Assembly: GCA_017962745.1 (NCBI GenBank)
Contig: JAGCUR010000001.1
Location: 1-64,000, forward strand
Source: Bacilli bacterium
GTDB taxonomy: Bacteria; Bacillota_I; Bacilli_A; ML615J-28; CAG-698
Length of the DNA stretch: 64,000 nucleotides
Reading direction: 5' to 3'
Part shown: positions 9,101 to 17,144 of the stretch, piece after piece
Layout of the letters: each line of letters begins with the position of its first letter
Position numbering within the stretch: the stretch's first letter is position 1
Notes under the pieces: model-generated
What the model saw: the letters and a program-made list of their open reading frames with translations, nothing else
The model's database searches: none
Told to the model about the DNA's origin: nothing
Position numbers and translations under genes: made by a program

Positions 9101-9313
9101 CTCTTGAAGAACTGGGTTTTCACAATTTAATGTCTTTGCGAAAATACGAGCAACAGTTGTCTTACCTGTTCCACGAGGTCCAGCAAATAAATATGCATGC
9201 GAAATCTTGTTGTTAGCAATTGCGTTTTGCAATGTCTTAACAACAACTTCTTGTCCTACAACATCTCTAAATAACTGTGGTCTGTACGTACGATAAAGTG
9301 CTTGATATGCCAT
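6161..9313 (-). CDS. dnaX: DNA polymerase III gamma/tau subunit, unusually long
   Basis: This is the clamp-loader ATPase that loads the DnaN clamp and couples polymerase to helicase. Residues 1-360 are canonical: Walker A GPRGTGKT (45-52), zinc cysteines C64, C73, C76 and C79, Walker B IYIIDEVH (122-129). Predicted coiled-coil heptads follow (about 365-580), then a highly acidic Glu/Val-rich stretch (about 660-855) with an internal duplication, then a folded C-terminal domain (about 885-1050). At 1050 residues it is nearly twice the ~560 typical of Bacillus DnaX, with the excess in the linker. No frameshift is needed to read it. It heads the dnaX-ybaB-recR operon. Confidence 0.95.
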   Translation of the reverse strand: MAYQALYRTYRPQLFRDVVGQEVVVKTLQNAIANNKISHAYLFAGPRGTGKTTVARIFAKTLNCENPVLQEPCDKCRSCYEIADGISPDVIEIDAASNNGVDEIRDIREKAKFLPSGTKYKIYIIDEVHMLSTGAFNALLKTLEEPPAHVVFILATTEVQKIPSTIASRCQRFEFKALTVSEISKKLRLVCNEENVEITEEALTSIAESAEGALRDALSVLDQAISYSDEKVTIEDVNLVTGSLSYDKVIELASSFEERNVTSALEIVHALIESGKEVDKIVSGLLQFYRDMLLYKNVSSAVYAKYIFEKPKFKELAEHIDDNRIFYYVEVLSDVQNKIKYSTAPHIYLEIALIKMINMSETSLNYLDRINDLENRLTEIEENGVASANGGNGEAVDNEKVNANEVKINRVISELSKLELHKLIQRVDDLENRPVATSDGEVTIDTSIISDLKKDLEELQETVQVLKASNTTLRNQVEYISSKSQTVDLTEITTRIEALEARKAGIDYSGDIAYLKEDIDSLKIALTKVSAQAKENALDPELADKVDYLEKKLLEVIAYQGRKAVNEPKRARTAEGQMMLFDDEVGQSNAKPNIVNVNFGSLAKVEETPVEEEKPLSNSAKIIEDERNASKPLFTQEASNIDYNYQESDASIIRNERMSGAYNAPEPVVEEEQVEGTVEPVKEEITEEVKEDIYIEEQKPQEDIYTEPASEEESSVYDIEDTNDSSGELTSEEEKVSSDIVEEEVEEQPEEVEKINEEVVEEEQVEETVEPVQEEITEEVSEDVNINADEDEEDEVENYADDEEESVIVEDKPTYKPSTVVEEKPAEVKPVETKPAPEVATSTSEILRSEKESQEPLVVDREKVRESMQNPRPISNDTNDSADKFSTYDVRAIEKVLHESRTESARNDSARIKRAWNMLDSNMTPEFSGIIGVLRQGNVVAVGNKEFILTFANSTICNQAMKPDFKALSAKLFMILFGENYNYVALPEKIWNEKRSEYVSQYQLGIRFPTLSPITDPSLVIIKPEQGYKDPDEKVLDDAKNKFGKFIRIE
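6965..7310 (-). repeat. Duplicated acidic segment inside dnaX
   Basis: Two near-identical stretches of about 65-70 bp (roughly 6965-7036 and 7246-7310) encode the related peptides EQVEETVEPVQEEITEEV and EQVEGTVEPVKEEITEEV. They are in the same orientation about 280 bp apart within the Glu-rich linker, consistent with an internal duplication. Confidence 0.8.
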
Positions 9314-9360
9314 AATTTTTCTCCTAAAATCTTATTTTTCGCGATTCTTACTCATTTAGC

Positions 9361-9388
9361 ATTATAGCACGCATATACTTTATTTAAA
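9361..9388 (-). promoter_or_regulatory. Putative promoter of the dnaX operon
   Basis: The minus strand has TATAAT (9361-9366) and a weak -35 TTTAAA (9383-9388) at 16 bp, about 50 bp before the dnaX start. It is divergent from the asnS promoter. Confidence 0.45.
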
Positions 9389-9422
9389 AGTCTTTTTAAT
9401 AAAAAGGTCTTACCGCTATTCT

Positions 9423-9450
9423 TTGACAAATTCCTTATTGGTGGTATAAT
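9423..9450 (+). promoter_or_regulatory. Promoter of asnS
   Basis: TTGACA (9423-9428) and TATAAT (9445-9450) are 16 bp apart. The leader is only about 25 nt, so there is no room for a T-box riboswitch after this promoter. Confidence 0.75.
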
Positions 9451-9482
9451 GGATAGGCAATAGAATATTAAGGAGGTCTATC

Positions 9483-10868
9483 ATGAAAGTAAATGTGTCA
9501 TATCTTACTAAACATTTTAGAGAGATTAAAGAAGAAGTTTTAGTTCAAGGATGGATTAGAACTAACCGAAACCAAAAGGAATTTGGCTTCATAAATTTCA
9601 ATGATGGAACAAATTTAGCAGGAATCCAAATCGTATATGATAAAGATCTAGAAAACTTCGCGGAAGTTTCTAAATATCGTGTGGGTTGTGCATTAAGTGT
9701 AACTGGTAAAATTGTTTTAACACCTGATGCTAAGCAACCATATGAAATTCACGCTACCAAAGTAGTTTTAGAAGGTGATAGTCCCGAAGATTATCCAATT
9801 CAACCAAAACGTCATACTCGTGAATTTTTAAGAGAACAAGCATACTTAAGACCAAGAACAAACTTATTTAACGCTACTTTTAGAGTAAGAAGCTTACTAG
9901 CATATGCAATTCATAATTTCTTTAGAGAAAGAGAATTCGTATATGTTCATACGCCAATCATTACTGCAAGTGACGCAGAAGGCGCTGGCCAAATGTTCCA
10001 AGTAACTACTCTTGACTTTGATAACTTACCTTTAACTGATGATAAAAAAGTTGATTTTTCTAAAGATTTCTTTGGCCGTCATGCTAACTTAACAGTTTCA
10101 GGTCAGTTAGAAGCTGAAACATATGCCTTAGCGTTTAAAAATGTATATACATTTGGCCCAACATTTAGAGCCGAAAACTCTAATACATTACGTCATGCAT
10201 CAGAATTTTGGATGATTGAACCAGAAATGGCATTTTGTGATTTAGATGGTGATATGGATGTTATTGAAGATATGGTTAAATATGTAATTAGATATATCTT
10301 AGATAACGCAAAAGACGAAATGACATTTTTTGACCAATTCGTTGCCCCTGGTAAAATTGATCAATTAAAGGCATTACTTGATTCACATATCGTTAGATTA
10401 CCTTATACAGAAGCTATTAAAATATTTAAAGAATCAAGTCATAATTTTGAAGTAAATATTTCCTATGGCGACGATCTTACTTCAGAACATGAAAAATTCT
10501 TAACAGATACCTATTTTAAAGCTCCAGTTTTCGTTACAAATTGGCCAAAAGAGATCAAAGCTGTCTATATGAGACAAAATGATGATGGTAAAACTGTAGC
10601 TGCTGTAGACTTACTTGTTCCTGGAAGTGGAGAACTTGTTGGCGGTAGTCAAAGAGAAGAAAGATTAGATGTATTACTTGCTAGAATGAAAGAAATGGGC
10701 GTTCCGGAAGATTCTATGTGGTGGTATACAAACTTACGAAAATATGGTGGATGTTATCACTCTGGATTTGGTTTAGGTTTTGAAAGATTAGTAATGTATG
10801 TTACTGGCGTAGAAAACATTCGTGATGTCTTACCATATCCTAGAACACCTAAAAACTGTGAATTCTAA
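9483..10868 (+). CDS. asnS: Asparaginyl-tRNA synthetase
   Basis: This class IIb synthetase charges tRNA-Asn directly with asparagine. The 461-residue protein has an N-terminal OB-fold anticodon-binding domain (about 15-95, [22 protein letters not shown]), class II motif 2 at FRAEN (228-232) and motif 3 [10 protein letters not shown] (430-439). The C-terminal ending PRTPKNCEF is typical of AsnRS rather than AspRS. AGGAGG lies six bases before the ATG. The gene stands alone on the plus strand between its own promoter and terminator. Confidence 0.95.
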   Translation: MKVNVSYLTKHFREIKEEVLVQGWIRTNRNQKEFGFINFNDGTNLAGIQIVYDKDLENFAEVSKYRVGCALSVTGKIVLTPDAKQPYEIHATKVVLEGDSPEDYPIQPKRHTREFLREQAYLRPRTNLFNATFRVRSLLAYAIHNFFREREFVYVHTPIITASDAEGAGQMFQVTTLDFDNLPLTDDKKVDFSKDFFGRHANLTVSGQLEAETYALAFKNVYTFGPTFRAENSNTLRHASEFWMIEPEMAFCDLDGDMDVIEDMVKYVIRYILDNAKDEMTFFDQFVAPGKIDQLKALLDSHIVRLPYTEAIKIFKESSHNFEVNISYGDDLTSEHEKFLTDTYFKAPVFVTNWPKEIKAVYMRQNDDGKTVAAVDLLVPGSGELVGGSQREERLDVLLARMKEMGVPEDSMWWYTNLRKYGGCYHSGFGLGFERLVMYVTGVENIRDVLPYPRTPKNCEF

Positions 10869-10871
10869 AAC

Positions 10872-10905
10872 AAAAAGACACTATAGATATCTATAGTGTC
10901 TTTTT
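10872..10905. terminator. Bidirectional terminator between asnS and the surface-protein gene
   Basis: A perfect 24-bp palindrome (10877-10900) is flanked by five A on the left and five T on the right. It can end both asnS and the convergent gene that stops at 10910. Confidence 0.9.
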
Positions 10906-10909
10906 CTTT

Positions 10910-13513
10910 TTAACTAGATGGAATCGAATGTGTTTTACATACTTTCCAATAATCAACAATATTATTCAAGAGAACAGTACCATTAGCTATTATCTTATAT
11001 GCATATGGGAATTTGTTTTCCGAATTATTATCGTTATCCCGCAAGTATACTGTTAGATTAATCGCGGACCCTGTGGAATTGTTTATGCTAATGATATATA
11101 ACCCATTATCATAATCACCATCAGTTGTTTTAGCAGATTTATCAAAATATACTGTTACATCAAATTTATCAAGTGATCCACTCGGTGCATCAACAGCGAA
11201 TTGGAATAAGTTGTAGTTATCTAATACATCTGGACTAGTTCTAAAATCTACATCAAAGATTTCGCTTACAGCGTTACCTACTGTATCAACGCTTTGAGGA
11301 ACATCATCATTACCGTTAGAGCCGATATCTAAATATAGTAGATATCCTCCATCAGATGCTGATGAGCCAATAGCAAATTCGCCTTCGCCAACTGGAATTT
11401 CAAAATAATAAACTGCATTCTTTACTGGTGGCTCTTTAGTTAAGAATTGTAAATCAAATAATTTTGTACAACCTGCTGTGCTTTCATTGTTTGTAACATA
11501 TACATAATCACCAGTTGTATTATTCTTCCAAATACTCTTGATTTCGCTAGCGCCAGTAATAGCATTATTACTTCCTCTTGTTACTTTATATAACGAGAAG
11601 AAACTCTTAGCTGTTGAATCGGAATATGAATAATAGAATGATCCAGCAAATACAGTTATATAACCTTCTTCTTTTAGATTAAAATCAATTGAATTTAATA
11701 GTACTGGATAATTTGTGTATGTTGAACCATTGATTATAGCTGAAGGAATTGAAGCAGTCGAAGAAGAACTTACACCGCCACCCATAAAGTGAAGTCCGTG
11801 AACTCTTTTTGAGCCCGATAAAATAGCATCTAACGAACTTCTTGCGTCTTCATATCTCTTTAAATCTAAATCAGTGTCATACGCTTTTTTAGTGTAACCT
11901 GATAGCGCACTATTAACTGTTGAATTATTTTTATTATAATTATCAGAAATTCGATAATAATTAGAATTACTATAAGTAGTACTAGAATTAGTTAGTAATT
12001 CAAACTTTGATGAGTCATATGTTAGATATGTAGAATTACTATTATATTGTGCACCTGTATAACTAGTTGTTCCTAGTGATGCAGATATTTGCATATTAGC
12101 AGATGATGCGCTTCTTATTGTACCATCTGTTGAAGTCGAGGTATGACCACTAGATCCATATGCAAAGTTAGAACCAACAATATATCCAGTATTATATGAT
12201 GCTGTAGAATTATCACCATTTACTGATAATGGTAGATATGTTCCAGGTACACTTTCACTAGTGTACTTTGTGCTAGATACTTGTAAGCTATGTGCGCCAC
12301 TACCAACCATATTATAAATAGTATTGTTTGTTTCTGGATTTTTAGCTAGATATGTATTAGCGCTCGATCTAGTACCTCCACGATAAATTGATAATGCCAT
12401 TTCATCGTTTGAAGTATATTTTAGACATCTATCGGCTGTTTTATTGCCGTTTTTAAATGTCGCCATTGTAACATTAGAACCATTAATTATTTCATAAATA
12501 CGCATATTTAATTCATTGAAGGCGATTGAACCACCCCAGTTTGCGCCAGGATCATCGCCGATGTGGCTAGAGATTGTTTCTTCTAAGGTTTCCATTTCTA
12601 CACCTTGTGAGTTATCAACTCTACCAAACAATCCATAATTACTTTTTGCAGCATTGCCACCAGTAATTGTGCAATTATTAATATATGTATTTACGAATAC
12701 TTTCTTTTCATTATTATCAAGGATTGTTTCATCAATCGTAACATGTCCTGCTAAGTAGCCAACGTATGCTGTTTCATGATCGTCAGATATGTGACCTGCA
12801 CAAGTGATACTAGCATCTACATCAACTAGACTAATAGTTACATTTTCAAAATATGTATCCTTGATTACAGTTCTCTTTCCATTAACTCCTGATGCTTGTT
12901 TAACATATCCAAAAATACCGATATCAGCGGTTTTTCTTGTGATTGTTTCACTTAAATTAGCCGGATTAGGAATATCTTCTGAAGAAATAATATTTAAGTT
13001 CTTAATTGTTAATCCTTTTCCATCAAAAACACCATAGAATGGTATGTAAGATGTACCAATTGGCATTAGTGAATTTGATTCCGAATAATAAGCCATATTT
13101 AATTCTGTAGAATAAGTTGGATTCTCATTGCCATCAAGGATAATGTCACCTTGGTCGTTATATGCATATACTTTATATGCACCATTGCCATCAAAGTCAT
13201 ATCCTAATTGGAAATAAATAAAATCACTACCGAAATTTGAAGTAACTGTATTTCCGTTTATTGTAACGGAAATTGAAGTTTCTCTTTGGAAGAACTCAAC
13301 CATATGATAATAATGAATTGGTTTCGTAATTACATATGGATTTGATTGCGTTCCATCTCCGGTATGGAATCTTTCTTGTACGACTTTTCCTGATACTGCC
13401 GCATGAATAGTATTATCAGCTGATCTAATCCATGCATATGTAATTGACAACATAGATAGCGCAATTACCAAAAATGCGGCAATTGTTAAGTATAATTTCT
13501 TAGCAACTTTCAT
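10910..13513 (-). CDS. Large secreted surface protein with SipW-type signal and GLUG-like repeats
   Basis: I choose the ATG at 13513 (867 aa), after GGAGAG and 1 bp past the stop of the preceding gene; an earlier in-frame start would lie inside that gene. The N-terminus is a hydrophobic helix ending SITYAWI, like the other three proteins of this cluster. GDGTQSNPYVIT (52-63) and FYGVFDGKGLTIKNLNI (159-175) resemble the opening and repeat units of GLUG-motif or beta-helix adhesins. The middle (about 290-560) is very rich in Ser, Thr, Asn and Tyr. No LPXTG-like anchor or C-terminal membrane helix is evident. Function is inferred as an extracellular matrix or adhesion protein. Confidence 0.75.
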   Translation of the reverse strand: MKVAKKLYLTIAAFLVIALSMLSITYAWIRSADNTIHAAVSGKVVQERFHTGDGTQSNPYVITKPIHYYHMVEFFQRETSISVTINGNTVTSNFGSDFIYFQLGYDFDGNGAYKVYAYNDQGDIILDGNENPTYSTELNMAYYSESNSLMPIGTSYIPFYGVFDGKGLTIKNLNIISSEDIPNPANLSETITRKTADIGIFGYVKQASGVNGKRTVIKDTYFENVTISLVDVDASITCAGHISDDHETAYVGYLAGHVTIDETILDNNEKKVFVNTYINNCTITGGNAAKSNYGLFGRVDNSQGVEMETLEETISSHIGDDPGANWGGSIAFNELNMRIYEIINGSNVTMATFKNGNKTADRCLKYTSNDEMALSIYRGGTRSSANTYLAKNPETNNTIYNMVGSGAHSLQVSSTKYTSESVPGTYLPLSVNGDNSTASYNTGYIVGSNFAYGSSGHTSTSTDGTIRSASSANMQISASLGTTSYTGAQYNSNSTYLTYDSSKFELLTNSSTTYSNSNYYRISDNYNKNNSTVNSALSGYTKKAYDTDLDLKRYEDARSSLDAILSGSKRVHGLHFMGGGVSSSSTASIPSAIINGSTYTNYPVLLNSIDFNLKEEGYITVFAGSFYYSYSDSTAKSFFSLYKVTRGSNNAITGASEIKSIWKNNTTGDYVYVTNNESTAGCTKLFDLQFLTKEPPVKNAVYYFEIPVGEGEFAIGSSASDGGYLLYLDIGSNGNDDVPQSVDTVGNAVSEIFDVDFRTSPDVLDNYNLFQFAVDAPSGSLDKFDVTVYFDKSAKTTDGDYDNGLYIISINNSTGSAINLTVYLRDNDNNSENKFPYAYKIIANGTVLLNNIVDYWKVCKTHSIPSS

Positions 13514-13514
13514 A

Positions 13515-14318
13515 TTAGTTACTCTCCAAATCAATATAAATAGTGCCAATATCCGCTAAAAAATCACCAGGAGCTTCAGCGCTACCATAGCTATTAATAT
13601 ATTCACCAATTAATGCTGGATCATAATTGATTTCGATATTAATAATTATTTCAACATTATCGATATTGCTAACATCATTTGGAATATACATGCTATAGTC
13701 GCTATAATGCAATTTTAATTCAGCCAGTGATGCTTTAGTTTTAGAGTTGCCTGTTCCATCAAAGAAATTATCAGTGATAGCATCGTTTGTCTCTAAAGCC
13801 TCAATAGCACCATTAAATATACTTATTTTGTTGTTATTGTTTACTTCGTTTCCATATGTATCTTTTACTTTACTACTTGTAAGTCCACATCCACATTTAA
13901 CAATCGCAACATTTGATAATTTATTAGCCACTTTATTATTTTCTTTATATGTATTACTGCATGGAAACTTTAAAGATATATATGTATTTTGATCCATTGC
14001 TAGTCCTTTAGGAACTAACAATACTATTCTTATAATAAGTGGAGTATTAACGTTACGGTCAGTAAAAATAGTATCGTATTCTGACATTGTAATTGCTTCT
14101 TCTTCATCGTCTAGTAAGACATAGCTTGCTTTTGTAATACCATCGTATTTCAAAGCATAGCATGTAGTACTAGTAATTGATGAAGCGGGCTTTACATTAA
14201 TATCGATTCCATTTCCACCAACATTCTTATTTGGTGCAATCCATGAATATGTGGCAAGGATAGTTAATGATAAAGCTAAAAATATACATATAGACAGAAA
14301 TATAATTCTACTTTTCAT
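13515..14318 (-). CDS. Secreted protein with SipW-type signal, minor cluster component
   Basis: This 267-residue protein begins with a hydrophobic helix (about 5-24) ending ATYSWIAPNKNVGGNGIDI, matching the shape of its neighbours' signal peptides. The rest is beta-strand-like, with a CGCG pair near the middle and an acidic end. It has no family I can name. It starts after a hairpin that follows the 14370-15203 gene and overlaps closely with the large surface gene at 13513, so the two are probably co-translated minor components made from read-through of the attenuator. Confidence 0.65.
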   Translation of the reverse strand: MKSRIIFLSICIFLALSLTILATYSWIAPNKNVGGNGIDINVKPASSITSTTCYALKYDGITKASYVLLDDEEEAITMSEYDTIFTDRNVNTPLIIRIVLLVPKGLAMDQNTYISLKFPCSNTYKENNKVANKLSNVAIVKCGCGLTSSKVKDTYGNEVNNNNKISIFNGAIEALETNDAITDNFFDGTGNSKTKASLAELKLHYSDYSMYIPNDVSNIDNVEIIINIEINYDPALIGEYINSYGSAEAPGDFLADIGTIYIDLESN

Positions 14319-14333
14319 AATTATCTCCTTAAA

Positions 14334-14370
14334 AAAACCAGTTAACTTCTTTTAAAAAGTAACTGGTTTT
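14334..14370 (-). terminator. Intra-operon terminator/attenuator in the surface-protein operon
   Basis: AAAACCAGTTA and TAACTGGTTTT pair, and a T run follows on the minus strand immediately before the ribosome site of the next gene. The stem starts at the stop of the 14370-15203 gene. No promoter is evident between it and the next start, so it probably reduces, rather than blocks, expression of the two downstream genes. Confidence 0.7.
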
Positions 14371-15203
14371 TAATTTACTGGATCAGTAACACTGAATGTA
14401 ATTGCTACGCTTAAATTCTCAATTGTTAAAGAATTTTCACTTGTGCAATTTGTGTCTTGTCCTTCATACCATACATAAACATCAATTTGAATTGGTGTTG
14501 TAGTTGTAACAGTATTAGCTAAAATTAGAGTCGATTCAAAAGTAGATGAGGCAGATACTGAAGATGTAGTGTATGCAGGCGTACCATCTTGTGTTCCTGA
14601 AATTCCAAGGTATGATGTTTGTCCGCCAGTTACAGAATAAAAATAAACTTTATTATTTGTTGGGCATGCTACAGCAACTCTTAACGCTTTAGAAATATTA
14701 CTTTGAGTATTAGCTCTAGTAACAACAATATTTGATACATATAAATTAGATAGTGTGTCAGCTGCTTGGCCATCAACTTTTACCCAGAATGTATGTTTCA
14801 TTACACTGTATGTTGTTCCACTAACAGGAACTGTAGAAGTAGGTGTTACTTCAACAAATTCAGCACCAGTTTCAAGTGCACCTGTTGCGTAGTTGATGTA
14901 ATTAGCTTTCGTTTCGCTATTTGGAGCATAGAATTTTAATACTCCACTGGATAGCGTATCAATCGATGAAGCTGGAGACATCGTAGCAGCATCGTTAGAT
15001 GCAATTGATGATGTAGCTGATACAGCATAACCTGTTGATTGATTATTTGAAATCAGCAAGTTCTTAACAGTTTCAGCTTGCACTTGCATTCCCTCGGCTT
15101 GAACATTTCTGTTTTCGCTTAACCATGCAAATGTAGCACCAACTATTGCTATAAACGCTAACGATAACCATATTAGCGAAATGAATAGCTTTCCTTTCTT
15201 CAT
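14370..15203 (-). CDS. TasA-like secreted protein with SipW-type signal (paralogue 1)
   Basis: The 277-residue protein has a basic start, a hydrophobic helix and then VGATFAWLSENRNVQAEGMQVQ (21-42), the layout of SipW-dependent signal peptides as in TasA. The mature part is Ser/Thr/Val-rich and beta-like, with ISKALRVAV in the middle and a conserved VYVWYEGQDTNCTSENS near the end. It shares all these blocks with the gene at 15350-16231, so they are paralogues. No SipW-like peptidase lies in the window. The promoter has three 11-bp-spaced repeats identical in layout to those of its paralogue. Confidence 0.75.
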   Translation of the reverse strand: MKKGKLFISLIWLSLAFIAIVGATFAWLSENRNVQAEGMQVQAETVKNLLISNNQSTGYAVSATSSIASNDAATMSPASSIDTLSSGVLKFYAPNSETKANYINYATGALETGAEFVEVTPTSTVPVSGTTYSVMKHTFWVKVDGQAADTLSNLYVSNIVVTRANTQSNISKALRVAVACPTNNKVYFYSVTGGQTSYLGISGTQDGTPAYTTSSVSASSTFESTLILANTVTTTTPIQIDVYVWYEGQDTNCTSENSLTIENLSVAITFSVTDPVN

Positions 15204-15245
15204 ATTTTTCTCCTAAATACCCTTTTATCCTTTTATACTACTTAC

Positions 15246-15289
15246 ATTATACTAGCGGCATTATTAACCAATCATTAACCGAATATTAA
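15246..15289 (-). promoter_or_regulatory. Promoter with three 11-bp-spaced TTAATR repeats
   Basis: On the minus strand a TATAAT -10 (15246-15251) is preceded, after exactly 10 bp, by three TTAATR hexamers at 15262-15267, 15273-15278 and 15284-15289. They replace a consensus -35. Direct repeats on one face of the helix covering the -35 are the classic layout for OmpR/PhoB-family activators (for example PhoP boxes of Bacillus). The identity of the regulator is inference. Confidence 0.7.
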
Positions 15290-15305
15290 CGGATATTTAA
15301 AATGC

Positions 15306-15334
15306 ATAAAAAAAGACACTCTTGCGAGTGTCTT
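15306..15334 (-). terminator. Terminator of the second TasA-like gene
   Basis: AAGACACTC and GAGTGTCTT pair around TTGC, followed by a seven-base T run on the minus strand, 16 bp past the stop at 15350. Confidence 0.85.
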
Positions 15335-15349
15335 ATATTTCTAAAGAAA

Positions 15350-16231
15350 TTATTGTTGAGCAACTGGATCTCCAGAGCATTGGAATGATACTTTTACTAA
15401 TAATTCTTCAACATTTACAGAATTTGCGCTTGTACAAGAAGCATCTTGACCTTCATACCATACATAAACATAAACTGTTAATGTATTGCTAGAAGCACCA
15501 GCAGTTGCGCCTAATTTTAATTCACCAAGTGTAGCACTTGTTCCAACAGTTGTAATAGTTTCATTATCAGCGGCTAATGTTGTAGAAGTAAGTCCTGTAC
15601 CAGCAGCTTTGATTCCCTTATAAGAAGCACTGTAACCTGTAACAGGTGCGAAAATGTAACCATAAGTTGTTTCACCATTTGTACAAACAACACCAACTCT
15701 TAAAGCTTTTGAAATATTTTGTGAAGCAGCTGCATCACTAACTGTAGCAGTTACAGCACTGATATATACATTTTCGAATTTCTTTGTAGCATCGCCAACA
15801 GCAGTAATATAGAATGTGTTCTTAGAAACATATGTTTTGCCACTTGAAACAGCATCATCTGTGGCGATATTAGCAGCAACAACTGAACTAAATATTGTAT
15901 CATCAGTGGCAGCACCAGAGTCATATTCGATGTTAGCTCTATCAGCAAAGAAGAATGCGCCAGCTTTTAATCCTGTAGCAACAGTATTTGATGTTGAAGC
16001 AGGGCTTAAAGTAGTTGTAGCGCTGTTTGTAGCATCAGCACTGTAATCGAATTCAGTTTGAGTATCGCTATTTCTAATTAGTAAGTTAGAAGCTGTTTCA
16101 GCTTGAACATGCATTCCATCAGCACTAACATTTCTGTTTTCTGCAAACCATGCAAATGTAGCACCAACTATCATAATCATAGTTAATCCTAACCACATAA
16201 AAGCAATTATAATTTTTCCGTATTTTTTCAT
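15350..16231 (-). CDS. TasA-like secreted protein with SipW-type signal (paralogue 2)
   Basis: This 293-residue protein starts with a basic residue run, a long hydrophobic helix (about 6-24) and VGATFAWFAENRNVSADGMHVQ (22-43). The mature region is Ala/Thr/Ser-rich with NISKALRVGV and VYVYVWYEGQDASCTSANS, shared with the 14370-15203 paralogue. The composition and two cysteines (near VVCTNG and DASCTS) suggest a beta-sandwich with a possible disulfide. It is monocistronic, with its own repeat-bearing promoter and terminator. TasA is the functional analogue I infer; a filament subunit or other exported protein is equally possible. Confidence 0.75.
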   Translation of the reverse strand: MKKYGKIIIAFMWLGLTMIMIVGATFAWFAENRNVSADGMHVQAETASNLLIRNSDTQTEFDYSADATNSATTTLSPASTSNTVATGLKAGAFFFADRANIEYDSGAATDDTIFSSVVAANIATDDAVSSGKTYVSKNTFYITAVGDATKKFENVYISAVTATVSDAAASQNISKALRVGVVCTNGETTYGYIFAPVTGYSASYKGIKAAGTGLTSTTLAADNETITTVGTSATLGELKLGATAGASSNTLTVYVYVWYEGQDASCTSANSVNVEELLVKVSFQCSGDPVAQQ

Positions 16232-16286
16232 TTTTATCTCCTTATTAATGAATGAATACCTAGTCTTTTATTCATTTTACACTTAC

Positions 16287-16330
16287 ATTATAATATATGC
16301 TCTATTAATCGACTATTAATCCACCATTAA
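16287..16330 (-). promoter_or_regulatory. Promoter with three 11-bp-spaced TTAATR repeats
   Basis: On the minus strand TATAAT (16287-16292) is preceded after exactly 10 bp by TTAATR hexamers at 16303-16308, 16314-16319 and 16325-16330. The geometry is identical to the promoter at 15246-15289, and the sequence around the -10 (TATAATGTAAGT) is also shared, so the two paralogues are almost certainly co-regulated. Confidence 0.7.
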
Positions 16331-16349
16331 TATACGCTCTATATATAAG

Positions 16350-16382
16350 AAAAAAGCACTATTAATCATTTAATAGTGCTTT
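16350..16382 (-). terminator. Terminator of the trx-nuclease-patatin operon
   Basis: AAGCACTATTAA and TTAATAGTGCTT pair around TCAT, with T-rich sequence following on the minus strand. The stem overlaps the last codons and stop of the patatin gene. Confidence 0.8.
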
Positions 16383-17144
16383 AATTTTATCAATATTTTC
16401 CATTCCAAGCTTATAACCAGCTTCAAACGCTAGATTTACAGTCTTAATTTGGTATTGAGAAGCATCTCCTAGATCTACTGGTAAAAGTAGATCTGCTTGT
16501 TCTTCATCTTTTTTATATTTGGCTACTGTAAATTCTAAGATATCGGTTGCTCTAGTTACAAGTTCAATGAGATTTTTGATTTTCTTAGTAGGTCGTACAT
16601 CACCTAATACATCTACAGCTATTACAATATCTGCTCCCATTTCTCTAGTATATTTGATTGGAACTCTTTCGTTGATTCCACCATCAACAAGTAATCTACC
16701 ATTATCTTTAACTGGTTCAAATACAATTGGGATACTACAACTTGCTCTAACTGCTCTTAAAAGATTGCCATCGTGGTGCCATATCGTTTTACCTTCAAGT
16801 AAATCATATGAAACACAAGAAAAAGGAATATTTAAATTTTCAAAAGTAGCACCTTTTAAATATTTAGCTAATACTTTTTCGAGTTTTGCACCTTGAGCAA
16901 ATCCTTTATTATTATAAGGAAATGGATCGAGAGCTAATATTTGAAATAATCTTAACTTTTTCGCAGATGCAATCATTTCATCAGGTGTCATTCCATATGC
17001 ATAGCATGCCCCAACGATTGCACCCATTGAACATCCACAAATCCAATCAGGTTTGATACCATTTTCTTCTAATGCTTTTAAAAATCCAACATGAGCTATG
17101 CCTCTAGCTCCGCCAGAGCCAAGCGTTAATCCAAACTTTTTCAT
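16362..17144 (-). CDS. Patatin-like phospholipase (RssA family)
   Basis: The 260-residue protein is a predicted serine lipid acyl hydrolase. It has the oxyanion-hole glycine motif GSGGARG (9-15), the nucleophile elbow GCSMG (37-41, S39) and the catalytic Asp in LLVDGGI (near 154). The family's usual substrates are phospholipids or lysophospholipids. No signal peptide is seen, so it acts in the cytosol or at the inner membrane face. The ATG at 17144 overlaps the stop of the nuclease gene by one base (TAATG), showing translational coupling; longer starts lie inside that gene. Confidence 0.9.
   Translation of the reverse strand: MKKFGLTLGSGGARGIAHVGFLKALEENGIKPDWICGCSMGAIVGACYAYGMTPDEMIASAKKLRLFQILALDPFPYNNKGFAQGAKLEKVLAKYLKGATFENLNIPFSCVSYDLLEGKTIWHHDGNLLRAVRASCSIPIVFEPVKDNGRLLVDGGINERVPIKYTREMGADIVIAVDVLGDVRPTKKIKNLIELVTRATDILEFTVAKYKKDEEQADLLLPVDLGDASQYQIKTVNLAFEAGYKLGMENIDKIKALLND

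Noticed and set aside
9314-9482. T-box riboswitch before asnS
   Set aside because: A consensus promoter at 9423-9450 leaves a leader of about 25 nt, too short, and no T-box sequence or terminator is seen.
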